Origin: Lustribacter sp965277075
GTDB taxonomy: Bacteria > Vulcanimicrobiota > Vulcanimicrobiia > Vulcanimicrobiales > Vulcanimicrobiaceae
Assembly: GCA_965277075.1 (NCBI GenBank)
Contig: OZ255707.1
Location: 3,286,001 to 3,350,000, forward strand
Length of the DNA stretch: 64,000 nt
Direction of reading: 5' to 3'
Position 1 is the stretch's first letter, and every line of letters starts with the position of its first letter. A program made the translations under genes and the position numbers. The notes beneath the pieces are model-generated. The model ran no database searches. It was not told the DNA's origin and saw only the letters and a list, made by a program, of their open reading frames with translations. Below are positions 1 through 8,518 of this stretch, piece by piece.

Positions 1-155
1 GCGAGACGCCGCTCGCGGAGGCGACGTGCAGCGCTTACTGCGATTCGCCCGACGGACGGGATCCGGCGAATATTCGCTGCACCTGCGGCCATCCAAAGTG
101 CGAGGAGCAGATGGAGACACAGTTGCACGGCGGGATCGGCGCGGAAACTCCCTAA
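1..155 (+). CDS. metallothionein-like Cys-rich protein, C-terminal fragment
   Basis: The window opens inside a reading frame that ends at TAA 153-155. The 50 visible residues contain six or so cysteines spaced C-x3-C, then C-x-C and GHPKC, the arrangement seen at the C terminus of bacterial metallothionein-like proteins (a YCS..C stretch followed by a CxCGH..C tail). Such proteins bind Zn, Cd or Cu through thiolate clusters in the cytoplasm. The start and the N-terminal cysteines lie outside the window, so the family call rests on the tail only. A different small zinc-binding protein is possible. It ends 9 bases before manA on the same strand. Confidence 0.45.
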   Translation, partial: ETPLAEATCSAYCDSPDGRDPANIRCTCGHPKCEEQMETQLHGGIGAETP

Positions 156-164
156 AGCAACGTC

Positions 165-1229
165 GTGATCTCGCTCGAACGGCGCGCCCCGCTGGTGCTC
201 GCACCCACGCTGACGAGCGCCGTCTGGGGCGGCAACGCGCTGGTCAAACGCTACGGCAAGCCCGGCGATTCAGCGGCGACGCTGGGCGAGTCGTGGGAAT
301 GTTGGGACGATAACGCGATCTCCGTCGGGCCGCTTGCCGGGGAGACCCTCGCGCAAGCGCGGGCGGAACTGGGCCCGGCGCTGATGGGCCCGCTCGATTT
401 CACCCAACGCTTTCCCGTGCTCACGAAAATCATCGACGCGCACGAAGCGCTCTCCGTGCAAGTCCATCCCGACGACGCGTACGCGCAACGCGTCGAGCAT
501 CAACCGGTCGGCAAAACCGAGTGCTGGTACATTCTTGCCGCCGATCCCGGCGCCGAGCTGGTCTTGGGCTGGACGCGCGACATGGATCGTGGCGAATACG
601 AACGTCGCGTCGCCGACGGGACGTTGGGCGAGGTCTTGCGGCGCGTTCCCGTTGCGCCGGGTGATGCGTTCTATCTGCCCGCCGGGATGCTGCACGCAAT
701 CGGCGCGGGCATTCAGCTCTTCGAGACACAACAGGCGAGCGATTTGACCTATCGCATCTTCGATTGGAACCGGGTCGGTACCGACGGCCAACCGCGCGAA
801 TTGCACGTTGCGAAGGCCGCCGATGTGCTGGATTTTCGCGCGACGAATGCCGACGCCGTCCGGCAAATCACGTTTGCCGATGGAAGTGTTCGGCGAACCG
901 TTGCGATCGCCGAGCGGCGCTTTGCCGTCGAGCGGATTCTGATCGAAGCGGAAGGCGGCACGATCACAACGCAGGGGCGCCCGGTCGCAATTATGGCCAC
1001 CAGCACGCCGATCGAACTCGACGTCGACGAAACGAGTACGCGCTTGGACGCCTGGCAAACGGCAATCGTACCGGCCGCGAACGTGCGCGTCGCCTTCGCG
1101 CCCGCCGACGGAATGATGGAAGCGCTGCTCGTTCGCGTGCAACCGAGGCTGGAGCGGTTGCGCGAGGACGCAGAGAACGGCGGGATCGCCCAAGCCGACC
1201 TTGACGCGTTCTTCGCGCAGTTCGGTTAG
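165..1229 (+). CDS. manA: mannose-6-phosphate isomerase, class I
   Basis: Interconverts fructose-6-phosphate and mannose-6-phosphate in the cytoplasm, feeding GDP-mannose and glycan synthesis. The 354-residue protein has the type I cupin signature: the zinc-site segment VQVHPDD at residues 98-104, GKTECWY at 116-122, and the YLPAGMLHAIG motif at about 170-180 followed by FETQQASD and YRIFDWNR. The length suits the short bacterial class I forms. The start is a GTG 9 bases after the preceding stop, with no strong ribosome binding site; the N-terminal motif WGGN begins at residue 21, so the start is plausible. Its stop overlaps the stop of the convergent small membrane gene. Confidence 0.93.
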   Translation: MISLERRAPLVLAPTLTSAVWGGNALVKRYGKPGDSAATLGESWECWDDNAISVGPLAGETLAQARAELGPALMGPLDFTQRFPVLTKIIDAHEALSVQVHPDDAYAQRVEHQPVGKTECWYILAADPGAELVLGWTRDMDRGEYERRVADGTLGEVLRRVPVAPGDAFYLPAGMLHAIGAGIQLFETQQASDLTYRIFDWNRVGTDGQPRELHVAKAADVLDFRATNADAVRQITFADGSVRRTVAIAERRFAVERILIEAEGGTITTQGRPVAIMATSTPIELDVDETSTRLDAWQTAIVPAANVRVAFAPADGMMEALLVRVQPRLERLREDAENGGIAQADLDAFFAQFG

Positions 1230-1549
1230 CCGGCGCGGTTCATTCCGGCGCGCCGTTCGGCGCGGGTGGCACCCGCGTGCGATGGCCACCACCATGGTTC
1301 CGCTTGTGGTTCGTCGCGGACGCCGGCGATCACGAACGCAATCGCCAAGAGTACGATAAACAAATATGCGATAAGCGCGGCCGGTTGGTGCGCAGCGTCG
1401 CTGCTGAACTCGACGATCGCCGCGGCGCAGTACCCGAGCGTTCCGGCCCAGCCGGCGCGCGTCCACGGGGCTCGGGCACGCAACACCGCGATCGAGCGGA
1501 GCGATAACGCCGCGAGCGCAACGTCAAACGCAACGAAAACCGGCTGCAC
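1226..1549 (-). CDS. small three-helix membrane protein downstream of acsF
   Basis: A 107-residue protein that I do not recognise. It shows three hydrophobic stretches (about residues 2-24, 34-50 and 58-77) and ends in a charged, Trp- and Arg-rich cytoplasmic-type tail. The GTG start lies only 2 bases after the acsF stop, so it is probably co-transcribed and translationally coupled with bchM and acsF. That position hints at a membrane role near tetrapyrrole synthesis, which is inference only. Its stop TAA overlaps the manA stop on the other strand. A competing plus-strand frame here lacks any protein-like pattern. Confidence 0.65.
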   Translation of the reverse strand: MQPVFVAFDVALAALSLRSIAVLRARAPWTRAGWAGTLGYCAAAIVEFSSDAAHQPAALIAYLFIVLLAIAFVIAGVRDEPQAEPWWWPSHAGATRAERRAGMNRAG

Positions 1550-1551
1550 GA

Positions 1552-2682
1552 TTACGTGGGAACGGCCGCGACGGGCGCCGGGGTGCGTGGCAGCGTTTCA
1601 GGTACGGCGCCCGCAAGCAGAATGCCGCTGACGTCGGCCGGATCGGGCGCCGTCTCGAGCCACTTCGCGCGCGGCGCAACGGCAACGCGGTCGTGCGGCT
1701 GTACGAGCAGTAGCAGAATCTGGGCGATGTTGTCGCCGTAGCGAACGTACCGCATGACGAGCGCCGGGATCAGTGCGAGGCCGCGCGCCTCACGATGCTT
1801 CTTGTTGGCAAAGTTGTTGCGCTTCATGCGCCGCAGTCGGTCGCCGAAGAACGTCGAGCGCGTCCGAATTGCGAAGCCCCAGATGCGGCCGGCAGCGTTA
1901 TCGGTTTCGGTGATGACCTTGCGATCGTAGGCTTCCCAGTCGATGCCCATCTTCGCATAGATCGGCGATTCGCAGTCGCGCAAGTACATCGTGATATACA
2001 CGGCGAGGGTGAAGAGTTTGATTGCGATCTGGTTGCCGGGTCCGCGCATGTAGTGAGGCTGGCTGCGCAGCATCAACGCAAAGAAGCGGCTGTGCCGGCG
2101 CTCGTCGTTGCACCACTTATCGAAATACTTGAAGATCGGATGAAACGCGAATTCCGGACGTAAACGGAAGTGATCGCTGATATTCTGATAGCGATAGAAC
2201 CCGATTACTTCCGAAAGGTACGTCGTCACGAAAATCCACTTCGGATGCATATACTGCATCTTCTGGAGTTTCGGCAAACGGGCCAAGTCGAACGGACGTC
2301 CCATGTCGCGCATGACCCAGTTCAGAAATGACGAGTGCCGGCCCTCATCGCGGCCCATGCACTTGTAAAGCGCGCGGACATCGCTGTCGGTGATGTGTTT
2401 CTGCACATCGCTGTAGAGGAGACAGCCGGAGAATTCACCGATGGACGAGCGGTTGAGGAACTCGTAGAACTCATCCCAAAGGGGACGATAGTCGATATTC
2501 TTGACATCATCGTCCCATTTGAAATGCGAGCGGTTATAGTCGGCCTCGAATTCCGCCCGCAGCGACTCGAACTCGGCGCGGCACGACGAGACGTCGAGAG
2601 CGTTCAACATCCCGATATCGGTACGATAGAGGCGCGGTTTGAGAAGATCGGGCGCAGCGTTCCGCCGAACGGCGATTGCCAC
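1552..2682 (-). CDS. acsF: Mg-protoporphyrin IX monomethyl ester oxidative cyclase
   Basis: The aerobic, diiron enzyme that forms the isocyclic E ring of (bacterio)chlorophyll, turning Mg-protoporphyrin monomethyl ester into divinyl protochlorophyllide with O2. The 376-residue protein follows the AcsF/CRD1 layout: CRAEFESLRAEFEADYNR near residues 34-51, EFSG with Glu83, the first diiron motif DEGRH (Glu113, His116), YLSEVIGFYRY with Glu158, and the second motif NDERRH (Glu194, His197), then MYLRDCE. All expected iron ligands are present. The C terminus carries an extra proline- and alanine-rich tail of about 40 residues. The GTG start lies 7 bases after the bchM stop. Its substrate is the product of BchM, encoded directly upstream. 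Confidence 0.93.
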   Translation of the reverse strand: MAIAVRRNAAPDLLKPRLYRTDIGMLNALDVSSCRAEFESLRAEFEADYNRSHFKWDDDVKNIDYRPLWDEFYEFLNRSSIGEFSGCLLYSDVQKHITDSDVRALYKCMGRDEGRHSSFLNWVMRDMGRPFDLARLPKLQKMQYMHPKWIFVTTYLSEVIGFYRYQNISDHFRLRPEFAFHPIFKYFDKWCNDERRHSRFFALMLRSQPHYMRGPGNQIAIKLFTLAVYITMYLRDCESPIYAKMGIDWEAYDRKVITETDNAAGRIWGFAIRTRSTFFGDRLRRMKRNNFANKKHREARGLALIPALVMRYVRYGDNIAQILLLLVQPHDRVAVAPRAKWLETAPDPADVSGILLAGAVPETLPRTPAPVAAVPT

Positions 2683-2689
2683 GAGGGTC

Positions 2690-3436
2690 TTAGGCGCGAA
2701 CGGCTTCGAAGACGAACGAATCGTAGAAGAAGAACTTCACGCGTTTGGTACGCGTGATCTTGAAGCCGGCCGCGGCCATCACGCGTTCCACTTCGTCATA
2801 ACTGAACATGAAGAGCTTCGTCATGCGGTTCTTGCTGTGGAATTTCGTGCCGACTTTCATCCAGAAGTCATTCATCATCGTGCGCAGCGCGAATGACGCG
2901 ACGATTTTGTTGTCGGTGAGGTTCGCGAGCCTCGTCAGCATCGCCGACGCTTCGTCGAACGGGTAGTGGAAGAGCACGTCGAGGCAGCACACGAGGTCGT
3001 AGGTGCGTGCGCTTCCCTCGACGCCCGCGATGTCGCCGACGACGAACTTCGGCGGCGTCTTGCGCGTCCGGCCGCTATTGATGTACTTCGCGAAGTGGAT
3101 CATCGGCGCAGACACGTCGAATCCGTCGACTTCGTAGCCGCGGTCGGCGAGCGCGATCGAGAGATTCCCCGTTCCGCAACCCGCGTCGAGTGCGGTGACG
3201 TTTTCGTCCTGGCCCACCCAGGCGACGACGGCGTCGAGCGCGCGCTGATGGCCGTCGCGTATAACTTTCCAAATCGGCGGGATGTCGCCGCTGCCGTAGA
3301 TCGCCGTCCAACGCGAAAACCCGGACGTTTCAAAGTACCGGTGGACGCGTTCGGCGACAGCGCTCGCATCGGGCAACCCGAACTGTGGAAGTTCCCGGGT
3401 CGCCGGAGTCGTGGGGTTCCGGAGTTCGGTTGTCAT
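2690..3436 (-). CDS. bchM: Mg-protoporphyrin IX O-methyltransferase
   Basis: Transfers a methyl group from S-adenosylmethionine to Mg-protoporphyrin IX, the step before the AcsF cyclase. The 248-residue protein has the SAM-binding motif I DAGCGTG at residues 84-90, a BchM/ChlM-type N terminus (VHRYFETSGFSRW, then IYG) and the LDVLFHYP segment typical of the family. The ATG at 3436 was chosen because a very strong ribosome binding site, GGGAGGG, lies just upstream; an in-frame TTG six codons earlier lacks this. It heads the bchM-acsF pair. A generic class I methyltransferase is the alternative, but the family-specific N terminus and the neighbouring acsF make BchM much more likely. Confidence 0.92.
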   Translation of the reverse strand: MTTELRNPTTPATRELPQFGLPDASAVAERVHRYFETSGFSRWTAIYGSGDIPPIWKVIRDGHQRALDAVVAWVGQDENVTALDAGCGTGNLSIALADRGYEVDGFDVSAPMIHFAKYINSGRTRKTPPKFVVGDIAGVEGSARTYDLVCCLDVLFHYPFDEASAMLTRLANLTDNKIVASFALRTMMNDFWMKVGTKFHSKNRMTKLFMFSYDEVERVMAAAGFKITRTKRVKFFFYDSFVFEAVRA

Positions 3437-3487
3437 CGATTCCCTCCCGGGCAAGACGCCCGTCTGAATCGATGCTACGGCTTTGAA

Positions 3488-3691
3488 CTAACGGCGAGCG
3501 GTGAGCGTCATCACCTGGGCTCCCTGCGGCGGACCGAGCCGGCGGCGAATCGCGGAGACGACGAGCGCGCCCGCGAAAACGAATGCGGCGATCACGGCGG
3601 CGACGATCAAGAGCTTCAGGACGAGCGCCAGGACGGCGAATCCAACGAGAATGACGGCGATGGCGAGGGTCAATCGAACGAATAGGGACAT
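3488..3691 (-). CDS. small membrane protein between CRP-like regulator and bchM
   Basis: A 67-residue protein of unknown family with one long hydrophobic region (about residues 5-48, long enough for two helices) followed by a basic tail (IRRRLG) that suggests a cytoplasmic C terminus. The ATG has a strong ribosome binding site (GGAGGA, 7 bases upstream), which supports it as a real gene. It lies 38 bases after the regulator and 51 bases before bchM on the same strand, so it may share their transcript. The function is not known. Confidence 0.65.
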   Translation of the reverse strand: MSLFVRLTLAIAVILVGFAVLALVLKLLIVAAVIAAFVFAGALVVSAIRRRLGPPQGAQVMTLTARR

Positions 3692-3729
3692 CGGTGTTCC
3701 TCCGCCGGCATGTACCGGACGCGAAACGG

Positions 3730-4791
3730 CTATGTTTCGTCCGAAAGCGCGAGGCGGCGCAGCTTGTCGGTGACGACCGCGATCGTCGCGTTGCGGCGAT
3801 TCTCCACGATGCCGCGTTCGGCCAACTCGTGCAGCTTGCGGGTGACGGTGACACGATTGCTGCCGATCATGTCGGCCAGTCGTTGATGCGTGAGCGGAAC
3901 GTCGATCAACGTTGCGGTGCCCTCCGCGCGCCCGAATTTCTCGGCGAGTTCCAGGAGCGTCCGATACAGACGAACGTTCACGCTGTTGTTGAGCAGATCT
4001 TCGATCAGGACTTGCGACTCGGTCACGCGTTTCGCGAACGAACCGATCACATCAATGGCCGCTGCCGGTTGCGCCGCGATCAGATCCGTGAGATCGGCCT
4101 GACTCACGCTGATAACACACGCCTCCCCCATCGCTTCGGCGCACAGGCACGAGAGCGTCGACGACTCGGTGCGCCACTGCAAGAAGACGTCGTTTTCACC
4201 GAGGATCGAGAGCGTAATCGTACGGCCGTTCGGCAGCAGGTTGAACAACCGCAATTTCCCGCTCTCGACGAAATGAAAGACCATTCCGTCGTCGTAGAGC
4301 GGCGCGATCTCATCGCCTGTCGCGAGCGCCCGGGTCGCATATTTGCCGCGCTGCTTAATCAGGGCCGCGCGGAGGCGCTCCTTCGCAGCGTTCCCGCCGG
4401 TTTGCGTTTCCTTCGCCGCGGCTTCGAGCTTATAGCCGTCGGCGACCGCCATGGCGATCATCGAGCGCAGATCGGCGAGTTCGTTGATGATTTCGAGCGG
4501 CGGGATCTCGCCGCTGTTGTGCTCGAGCAACGCCAATTCGATCATGTTGGTTGCTTCGATCGTACGGCGAATCGCGTCGGAGAGATCCATCCCGCGCCGC
4601 GCCTGGTAGCGGCCGGCCTCCCGGGCATGCCCCAGCAGTTCTTCGAAGTCCGCGGTCTCGACCGCACGGACGATGCTCCGCCAGTACCTGCGGTGCTCTT
4701 CAACGACTTCGGGCTGAGCGACGGTGGCGAACGCAGACTCGCTCTGAGCGACCCAGCGACCCTCGTACACCTGCTCGCCTTTTTTGAGCAT
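3730..4791 (-). CDS. CRP/FNR-family regulator with N-terminal RsbR-like sensor region
   Basis: A 353-residue transcription regulator. Residues about 1-120 are helical (VEEHRRYWRSIVRAVE, then RRGMDLSDAIRRT) and resemble the N-terminal non-heme globin-like sensor domain of RsbR-type stressosome proteins. Residues about 140-260 form a cNMP-binding-type beta roll (VFHFVESGKLRLF, GENDVFLQW) and about 275-350 a CRP-type winged helix (LTHQRLADMIGSNRVTVTRKL). No FNR-type cysteine cluster is obvious. The ATG at 4791 was preferred over upstream extensions because the domain begins there and upstream codons look non-coding. It lies upstream of bchM and acsF on the same strand and may control them in response to oxygen, light or redox; that is inference. 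Confidence 0.8.
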   Translation of the reverse strand: MLKKGEQVYEGRWVAQSESAFATVAQPEVVEEHRRYWRSIVRAVETADFEELLGHAREAGRYQARRGMDLSDAIRRTIEATNMIELALLEHNSGEIPPLEIINELADLRSMIAMAVADGYKLEAAAKETQTGGNAAKERLRAALIKQRGKYATRALATGDEIAPLYDDGMVFHFVESGKLRLFNLLPNGRTITLSILGENDVFLQWRTESSTLSCLCAEAMGEACVISVSQADLTDLIAAQPAAAIDVIGSFAKRVTESQVLIEDLLNNSVNVRLYRTLLELAEKFGRAEGTATLIDVPLTHQRLADMIGSNRVTVTRKLHELAERGIVENRRNATIAVVTDKLRRLALSDET

Positions 4792-4899
4792 GGCAGCTAG
4801 CGCAGACGACACGAGAACGCTTATGAACCACACGTGACCGGCGTCCCTTTCGACCCCGATCCCCTTGCCTTTCGCCCGCCGAACGGGCAGAATAAGCGT

Positions 4900-5061
4900 A
4901 TGGAAGCTTCTGCCGTCACCTCGAGTGCCGTCGCCGCAGTCAATGCCGGAAGTTCGATCGCCGTCGCGGTTCTCACGCAGACGGAGCACGCCCAAGCGCA
5001 GCAAATCGCAACGCTGTTCAGCTCGATCGGCCTCGGCGGCAACATCAGCTCGACCGCGTAA
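4900..5061 (+). CDS. small YjfB-like putative motility protein
   Basis: A 53-residue protein, rich in Ala, Ser and Val, ending in LGGNISSTA. Size, amphipathic central helix (LTQTEHAQAQQIATLF) and the LGGN tail resemble the YjfB family of small putative motility proteins, whose tail is typically HLGGNIDxxV. The ATG at 4900 was chosen because the homologous part begins there, although the frame is open from 4834. It is divergent from the CRP-like regulator and lies 45 bases before the helicase gene. The match is short, so the family call is tentative. Confidence 0.45.
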   Translation: MEASAVTSSAVAAVNAGSSIAVAVLTQTEHAQAQQIATLFSSIGLGGNISSTA

Positions 5062-5106
5062 AACGAGCGGGCGCGAACGTATGTTCGCGCGAAACACGCA
5101 AATCCT

Positions 5107-7746
5107 GTGGACGCGGCTTTTTCTCTACTGCACCCGGTCGTTGCGGCCTGGTGCGAAACGCATCTCGGCGTGCCGACCCCGCCGCAAGCGCAGGCCATCC
5201 CGCTCGCGCGCAACCCGAATGCAACGCTAATCTGTTCGCCCACCGGTACCGGTAAGACGCTTTCGGCATTTCTTCCCGTGATGTCGCGACTCGCGGACCT
5301 GCGCGACGCCGATGCGCTCTTCCCCCGGCCGTACTGCCTCTACATCTCACCGTTGCGGGCGCTCGGCTACGATGTGGAACACAACGTGCGCCGGCCGTTG
5401 CGCGAAATGGGATTGCTCGAGCGGCCGAATAGTGAACGCGGCACGTTGCGGCGCGGCCGGATTCGCGAACAGTTTCTCCGCACGGGCGTGCGCACCGGCG
5501 ATACGCCCCTCGAGGAACGCCGCTTGATGATCGCGCGTCCGCCGCACATCCTCATCACGACGCCCGAGTCGCTGGCCCTGATGATCGCGATGGAGTCGTA
5601 TCGCAAGACCTTGCGCTACGTTGAAACGGTGATTGTCGACGAAGTGCACGCGCTCGCGGTGAACAAGCGCGGATCGCAGCTGGCGCTGCTGCTCGAAGCG
5701 CTGCAAGAGGTCGCGACGCAGCCGGTTCGGCGCGTCGGCCTCTCCGCGACCGTTTCGCCGCTCGAGCGCGTCGCAACATATCTCGCGGGCATCGACCGGC
5801 CCTGTTCGATCGTCGATTGTCGCGGCTTGCGGTCGATCAAGCTCGACGTCATCGCACCGTTTGCCGGCGCGATGGCGCCGCTCGCGACCGCGGCGCGCAC
5901 GATGGCGGCGCTCACGGACGACGTCCGCACGACGCTGATCTTCACCAACGTCCGCAGCCAGGCCGAACGCGTCGCGCACGAGATGGAAGCTGCCGGCGAA
6001 CCGGCGGACGAGATCGATGTGATCGAGCAACCCCGTGAGAAGCCGGCGCGCGACCGCAAGATCGGCGTCCATCATAGTTCGCTCGAACGCAACGTGCGGC
6101 ACCGTGTGGAGGCGGCGCTGCGCAACGGCACGTTGCGCACCGTCGTGTGCTCGACCTCGCTTGAGCTCGGCGTCGACATCGGATTCATCGATCGCGTATT
6201 GCTGCTCGGAGGCGCGCGCGGGATGACGTCGACGCTCCAGCGTGTCGGACGTGCCGGCCACCGCCCGGGCGCGGTCGCGAGCGGTATCGTCGTCGCCCAG
6301 GACCGGGACGATATCATCGAAGCCGCGGCGACGAAGCGCTGCATCGCCGACGGCGTCATCGAAGACGTGATGATTCCCGAAGCGCCGCTCGACGTACTCG
6401 CGCAGTGGCTCGTCGGGCTCGCGGCGCCGGACCGCCGCGTCGAGATCGCACACGCGCTCGCGCTCGCGCGACGAACGTATCCGTATCGCGATCTCACCGA
6501 AGCCGATCTGCGCGCGTGCGTCGATTTTCTCGCCGGTCGCGGCGCCGGTCCAGACGAAGCGCACACGCGACGCATCGGGGCGGACGACGACGCGTTCTAC
6601 GGGCTCGGCCGCGAAGCGTCGAGCGCCTATTTCGAAAACGTGGGCACGATTCCGGACGAGCAGACGGTCGCGGTTGCCGCCGGCGGTCACGCCGTCGGGC
6701 GGCTCGACGAAAGCTTTGCCGCATCGCTCGCGCTCGGCGACGTGTTTCTGCTCGAAGGCCGCACGCTGCGCGTCAAGGAGGTCGGTCCGCGCGGCCTGCG
6801 CGTTGAGCCGTACGTCGGCAAACCGAACGTCCCGCAGTGGTCCTCGCACCTCAAAGGCATTCCGTTGCCCCTCGCACGCGAAGTCGGGACGCTGCGGCGC
6901 GGCGTGGCGGAGGCGCTCGATGCGGGCGGCACGCAACGCGCACTTGCATACCTCGACTCACGTTACGCGCTGGGCGGTGCCGAAGCGGCGCACGTCGTAC
7001 GGTACATCGCGCAGCAGCGCGCGCTTTCGGCGCTTCCGGACGAGCGCAGCGCGGTCGTCGAGATCTACCGTATGGATGCGCGGCAAACGGCCGTGTTCCA
7101 CACGTGCGCGGGACGCCGCGTCAACGAAACGCTCGCACGCATCGTCGGCGCACGCATCTCGAAACGCCATCGCGTCTCGGCCCAGCTGACGACCGACGAT
7201 AACGGTTTCCTCATCGCACTGCCCGCGCGCCTAACGCTGCCCGACGCGGAGTGGGCGCAGTTGTTGCGCGTCGACGGATTCGACGACGATCTACTCGCGG
7301 GCTTGCGCGCATCGTATTTGCTGCGGCAGCATTTTCGCTACGTCGCGAACACCGGGTTGCTCGTCCTTCGGCGTGCCGGCGGCCGATCGTTACGACGCGG
7401 CACACTGGCGTGGAACGCACAAAAAATCTTCGATCGGCTGTTCGAAGCGGACCGTGACTTTCCGTTGATTCGCGAAACGATTCGGGTCGTGACGCGCGAC
7501 TTGCTCGACGCACCTTCGGCACGCGCATATCTCGCCGGACTCGCGGGCGAACCGCGCGTCGTGCATCCGCCGGCAGCGACGCCCTTCACGTTCGGCATCG
7601 TCACGTCGAGCTTCGGCGACACGGTCGTGATCGACGATCGCGCCGCAATGGTCGAAGCGCTGCACGAGCGTGTCCTCTCCCTGCTTGGCGAGGCACCCCC
7701 CGTCGAGCAGGTGGACGCGCGCGGGCAAACCATGCTGCTTCGATGA
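5107..7746 (+). CDS. Lhr-type DEXH helicase, DNA-ligase-associated
   Basis: An 879-residue superfamily 2 helicase of the Lhr group, probably acting in DNA repair. Motifs in order: Q-type start PTPPQAQAIP, Walker A SPTGTGKT (about residues 44-51), TTPESLALM, Walker B-type VDEVHAL, GLSATVSPLERVA, HHSSLERNVR, STSLELGVDIG and the arginine-finger motif QRVGRAGHRPG. These match the ligase-associated DEXH helicase family rather than the longer canonical Lhr (about 1500 residues). It starts with GTG and its stop overlaps the next start as ATGA, so it is coupled with the PdeM-like nuclease. A ligase and an exonuclease of the same repair theme lie 2-5 kb downstream on the other strand. Confidence 0.92.
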   Translation: MDAAFSLLHPVVAAWCETHLGVPTPPQAQAIPLARNPNATLICSPTGTGKTLSAFLPVMSRLADLRDADALFPRPYCLYISPLRALGYDVEHNVRRPLREMGLLERPNSERGTLRRGRIREQFLRTGVRTGDTPLEERRLMIARPPHILITTPESLALMIAMESYRKTLRYVETVIVDEVHALAVNKRGSQLALLLEALQEVATQPVRRVGLSATVSPLERVATYLAGIDRPCSIVDCRGLRSIKLDVIAPFAGAMAPLATAARTMAALTDDVRTTLIFTNVRSQAERVAHEMEAAGEPADEIDVIEQPREKPARDRKIGVHHSSLERNVRHRVEAALRNGTLRTVVCSTSLELGVDIGFIDRVLLLGGARGMTSTLQRVGRAGHRPGAVASGIVVAQDRDDIIEAAATKRCIADGVIEDVMIPEAPLDVLAQWLVGLAAPDRRVEIAHALALARRTYPYRDLTEADLRACVDFLAGRGAGPDEAHTRRIGADDDAFYGLGREASSAYFENVGTIPDEQTVAVAAGGHAVGRLDESFAASLALGDVFLLEGRTLRVKEVGPRGLRVEPYVGKPNVPQWSSHLKGIPLPLAREVGTLRRGVAEALDAGGTQRALAYLDSRYALGGAEAAHVVRYIAQQRALSALPDERSAVVEIYRMDARQTAVFHTCAGRRVNETLARIVGARISKRHRVSAQLTTDDNGFLIALPARLTLPDAEWAQLLRVDGFDDDLLAGLRASYLLRQHFRYVANTGLLVLRRAGGRSLRRGTLAWNAQKIFDRLFEADRDFPLIRETIRVVTRDLLDAPSARAYLAGLAGEPRVVHPPAATPFTFGIVTSSFGDTVVIDDRAAMVEALHERVLSLLGEAPPVEQVDARGQTMLLR

Positions 7747-8510
7747 TGCTACCGGCGCCCGCCGCGGATCGCCATCCCTTGGCCGACGGCGTGATCGCCT
7801 TGCCGGGCGGTTTCGCATTCCTCGAAACGTCGCGCGTGCTGCTTTGCGCCGACGCGCACTTCGGTTACGAGGACGTGATGGGCGGTGCGTTACCGCTGTG
7901 GAGCACGGCTGAGATCGCCGCGACGATCGCGATCGCCGCGCAACGCCACGCTGCCCGCGAAATCGTCTTTCTCGGCGACCTACTGCACGGGACCGTGATG
8001 AGCGAGGGCGCGGTGCGGGCGGTGCAACGTGAGTTGCTCGTCTTACGCGACCTTGCGCGGTTGACGTTCATCGCGGGCAACCACGAAGGCCGTTCGCGCG
8101 GGCGTTCGATTCTCGGCGAGACCCTCGAGGCGTGCGAACGCGACGGGTGGCATCTGATCCATGGCGACAAACCGGCGCTGCCGGGGACGCCGACGATCAT
8201 CGGACATCTGCATCCGAGTCTGCACCTCGGCGGACGCAACGCGATCCCCGCGTTTCTCGCGTCGCGAACGCTCGTCGTCGTGCCCGCGCTCACGCCGTAT
8301 TCGAGCGGACTCGACGTCCTCTCCGATTCGTGTATCGGCGCACTCGCGCCATACGGTGTTCGCCGTCCGGATCTGCACGTCGTCGCGGCGTCGCACGAAC
8401 GCGTCTACCCGTTCGGCACCCTCTCGCGTTTACGGGAGACGACGCGAGGGCCGGCGCACCCGCGTGCAAACACGTACCGGCGCCGCTATTTGCGCGGCGA
8501 CGCGAGCTGA
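7743..8510 (+). CDS. pdeM: ligase-associated metallophosphoesterase (PdeM-like nuclease)
   Basis: A 255-residue calcineurin-like phosphoesterase. Metal-binding motifs are in the expected order: DAHFG (about residue 37), GDLLHG, GNHEG and GHLHPS, characteristic of the DNA-ligase-associated PdeM family, which has endonuclease or phosphodiesterase activity with Mn. It overlaps the helicase by four bases (ATGA), implying co-translation. The C-terminal Arg-rich tail (YRRRYLRG) could contact nucleic acid. It is convergent with the Nudix gene, 8 bases away. Confidence 0.9.
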   Translation: MMLPAPAADRHPLADGVIALPGGFAFLETSRVLLCADAHFGYEDVMGGALPLWSTAEIAATIAIAAQRHAAREIVFLGDLLHGTVMSEGAVRAVQRELLVLRDLARLTFIAGNHEGRSRGRSILGETLEACERDGWHLIHGDKPALPGTPTIIGHLHPSLHLGGRNAIPAFLASRTLVVVPALTPYSSGLDVLSDSCIGALAPYGVRRPDLHVVAASHERVYPFGTLSRLRETTRGPAHPRANTYRRRYLRGDAS

Positions 8511-8518
8511 GCGTCCGG

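Noticed and set aside
270..1466. 398-residue minus-strand open frame opposite manA
   Set aside because: Arg-rich low-complexity translation typical of a GC-rich shadow frame; manA on plus has all family motifs.
1266..1631. 121-residue plus-strand frame opposite the small membrane protein
   Set aside because: No start signal and no hydrophobic or domain pattern; the minus frame has three helices and tight spacing to acsF.
5347..6936. 529-residue minus-strand open frame
   Set aside because: Lies wholly opposite the Lhr-type helicase, whose motifs are intact; Arg/Ala/Asp-rich shadow.
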